From Intestinimonas timonensis (lineage in GTDB: Bacteria; Bacillota; Clostridia; Oscillospirales; Oscillospiraceae): a DNA stretch of 25,157 nucleotides. The position numbers and the translations under genes were made by a program. Where the stretch lies: positions 1,331,224 to 1,356,380 of the forward strand of contig NZ_LR130817.1 in assembly GCF_900626145.1 (NCBI RefSeq), given 5' to 3'. Shown piece after piece: positions 24,948 to 25,157 of the stretch; positions within the stretch are counted from its first letter, which is position 1; each line of letters starts with the position of its first letter. The notes beneath the pieces are model-generated. The model was not told the origin of the DNA and made no database searches. It saw only the letters and a program-made list of their open reading frames with translations.

Positions 24948-25157
24948 ACGATTTTAGTTGCAGCTGTCCGGTGTACATCGCCTGCGGATACACAGACCTG
25001 CGGCGGGGCATTGACGGGCTGGCAAACCTGGTAAAGAGCCAGTTCCAGATGGACCCGTTTCAGCGGGCGCTGTTTCTCTTCTGCGGGCGGCGGCGGGACC
25101 GGCTCAAGGCGCTGTACTGGGAGGGAGACGGCTTTTTACTGCTGTATAAGCGCCTGG
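24941..25157 (+). CDS. tnpB: IS66 accessory transposition protein TnpB (partial)
   Basis: 72 residues to the window edge. It has the highly conserved TnpB pattern: VYIACGYTDLRRGIDGLANL, LFLFCGRRRDRLKALYWEGD, GFLLLYKRL. The ATG at 24941 overlaps the end of tnpA (ATGCTGA). The remainder of the gene and the DDE transposase tnpC lie outside. Confidence 0.93.
   Translation, partial: MLNDFSCSCPVYIACGYTDLRRGIDGLANLVKSQFQMDPFQRALFLFCGRRRDRLKALYWEGDGFLLLYKRL

Larger units (their letters stand above)
24521..25157 (+). mobile_element. IS66-family element, 5' part (cut by window end)
   Basis: Starts with terminal repeat GTAACCGTCAAAGG at 24521, followed by the 16-bp hairpin, tnpA and the start of tnpB in the standard IS66 order. 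tnpC and the right end lie outside the window. It sits 92 bp upstream of the ICE Toprim gene. Confidence 0.9.

Overview
The window looks like chromosomal DNA of a strictly anaerobic, fairly GC-rich member of the Clostridia, probably a gut Oscillospiraceae/Flavonifractor-like bacterium. This is inferred from a class I hybrid cluster protein with strict-anaerobe cysteine spacing, S-layer homology (SLH) domains, the PdxST route to PLP, clostridial-type IS5 and IS66 elements, and strong GGAGG ribosome binding sites. No 16S or other definitive marker is present.

Layout. (1) 1-429: 5' end of an IS66-family element, minus strand, cut by the window edge. (2) 430-3321: a visibly less GC-rich patch with pdxS-pdxT (PLP synthase, minus) and a divergent MocR/PdxR-type regulator that has lost its C-terminus and its PLP-binding lysine. 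(3) 3322-6612: an IS5-family transposase whose 3' end is fused in frame to a 5'-truncated SLH surface protein, giving one 1079-codon ORF. (4) 6613-7075: two terminators around a decayed 3' half of a tRNA-Ala(GGC). (5) 7076-9185: an OmpR-type two-component system. (6) 9235-11044 (minus): a DUF985 cupin gene followed by brnQ. (7) 11324-12404: a DUF4352-like lipoprotein and TspO. (8) 12502-18732 (minus): the complete F1Fo ATP synthase operon atpBEFHAGDC. (9) 18890-21182: a CitA/DcuS-type sensor kinase and its regulator, divergent from the atp operon, with an excellent sigma-A promoter. (10) 21246-22886 (minus): hcp. (11) 23069-24428 (minus): a remnant of an integrative conjugative element: a DUF3991/Toprim protein, a 47-aa DpnD/PcfM-like protein and an XRE repressor with two palindromic operators. 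(12) 24521-25157: a second IS66-family element facing out of the window.

How it fits together. The core (7-22.9 kb) is ordinary energy-metabolism and signalling chromosome in tight, terminator-bounded transcription units. Both flanks are mobile-element territory. The first 158 bp of the two IS66 elements are identical, in inverted orientation, while their transposase genes diverge after about 20 codons. The most unusual items are the transposase-SLH fusion ORF, the twice-damaged PdxR-like regulator, the tRNA-Ala fragment, the paired operators that overlap the 3' end of the DpnD/PcfM-like gene, and the DcuS-like sensor that lacks the family's usual ligand-binding signature. I did not find a clearly new multi-gene system. 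The strongest candidates are listed with decisive tests.
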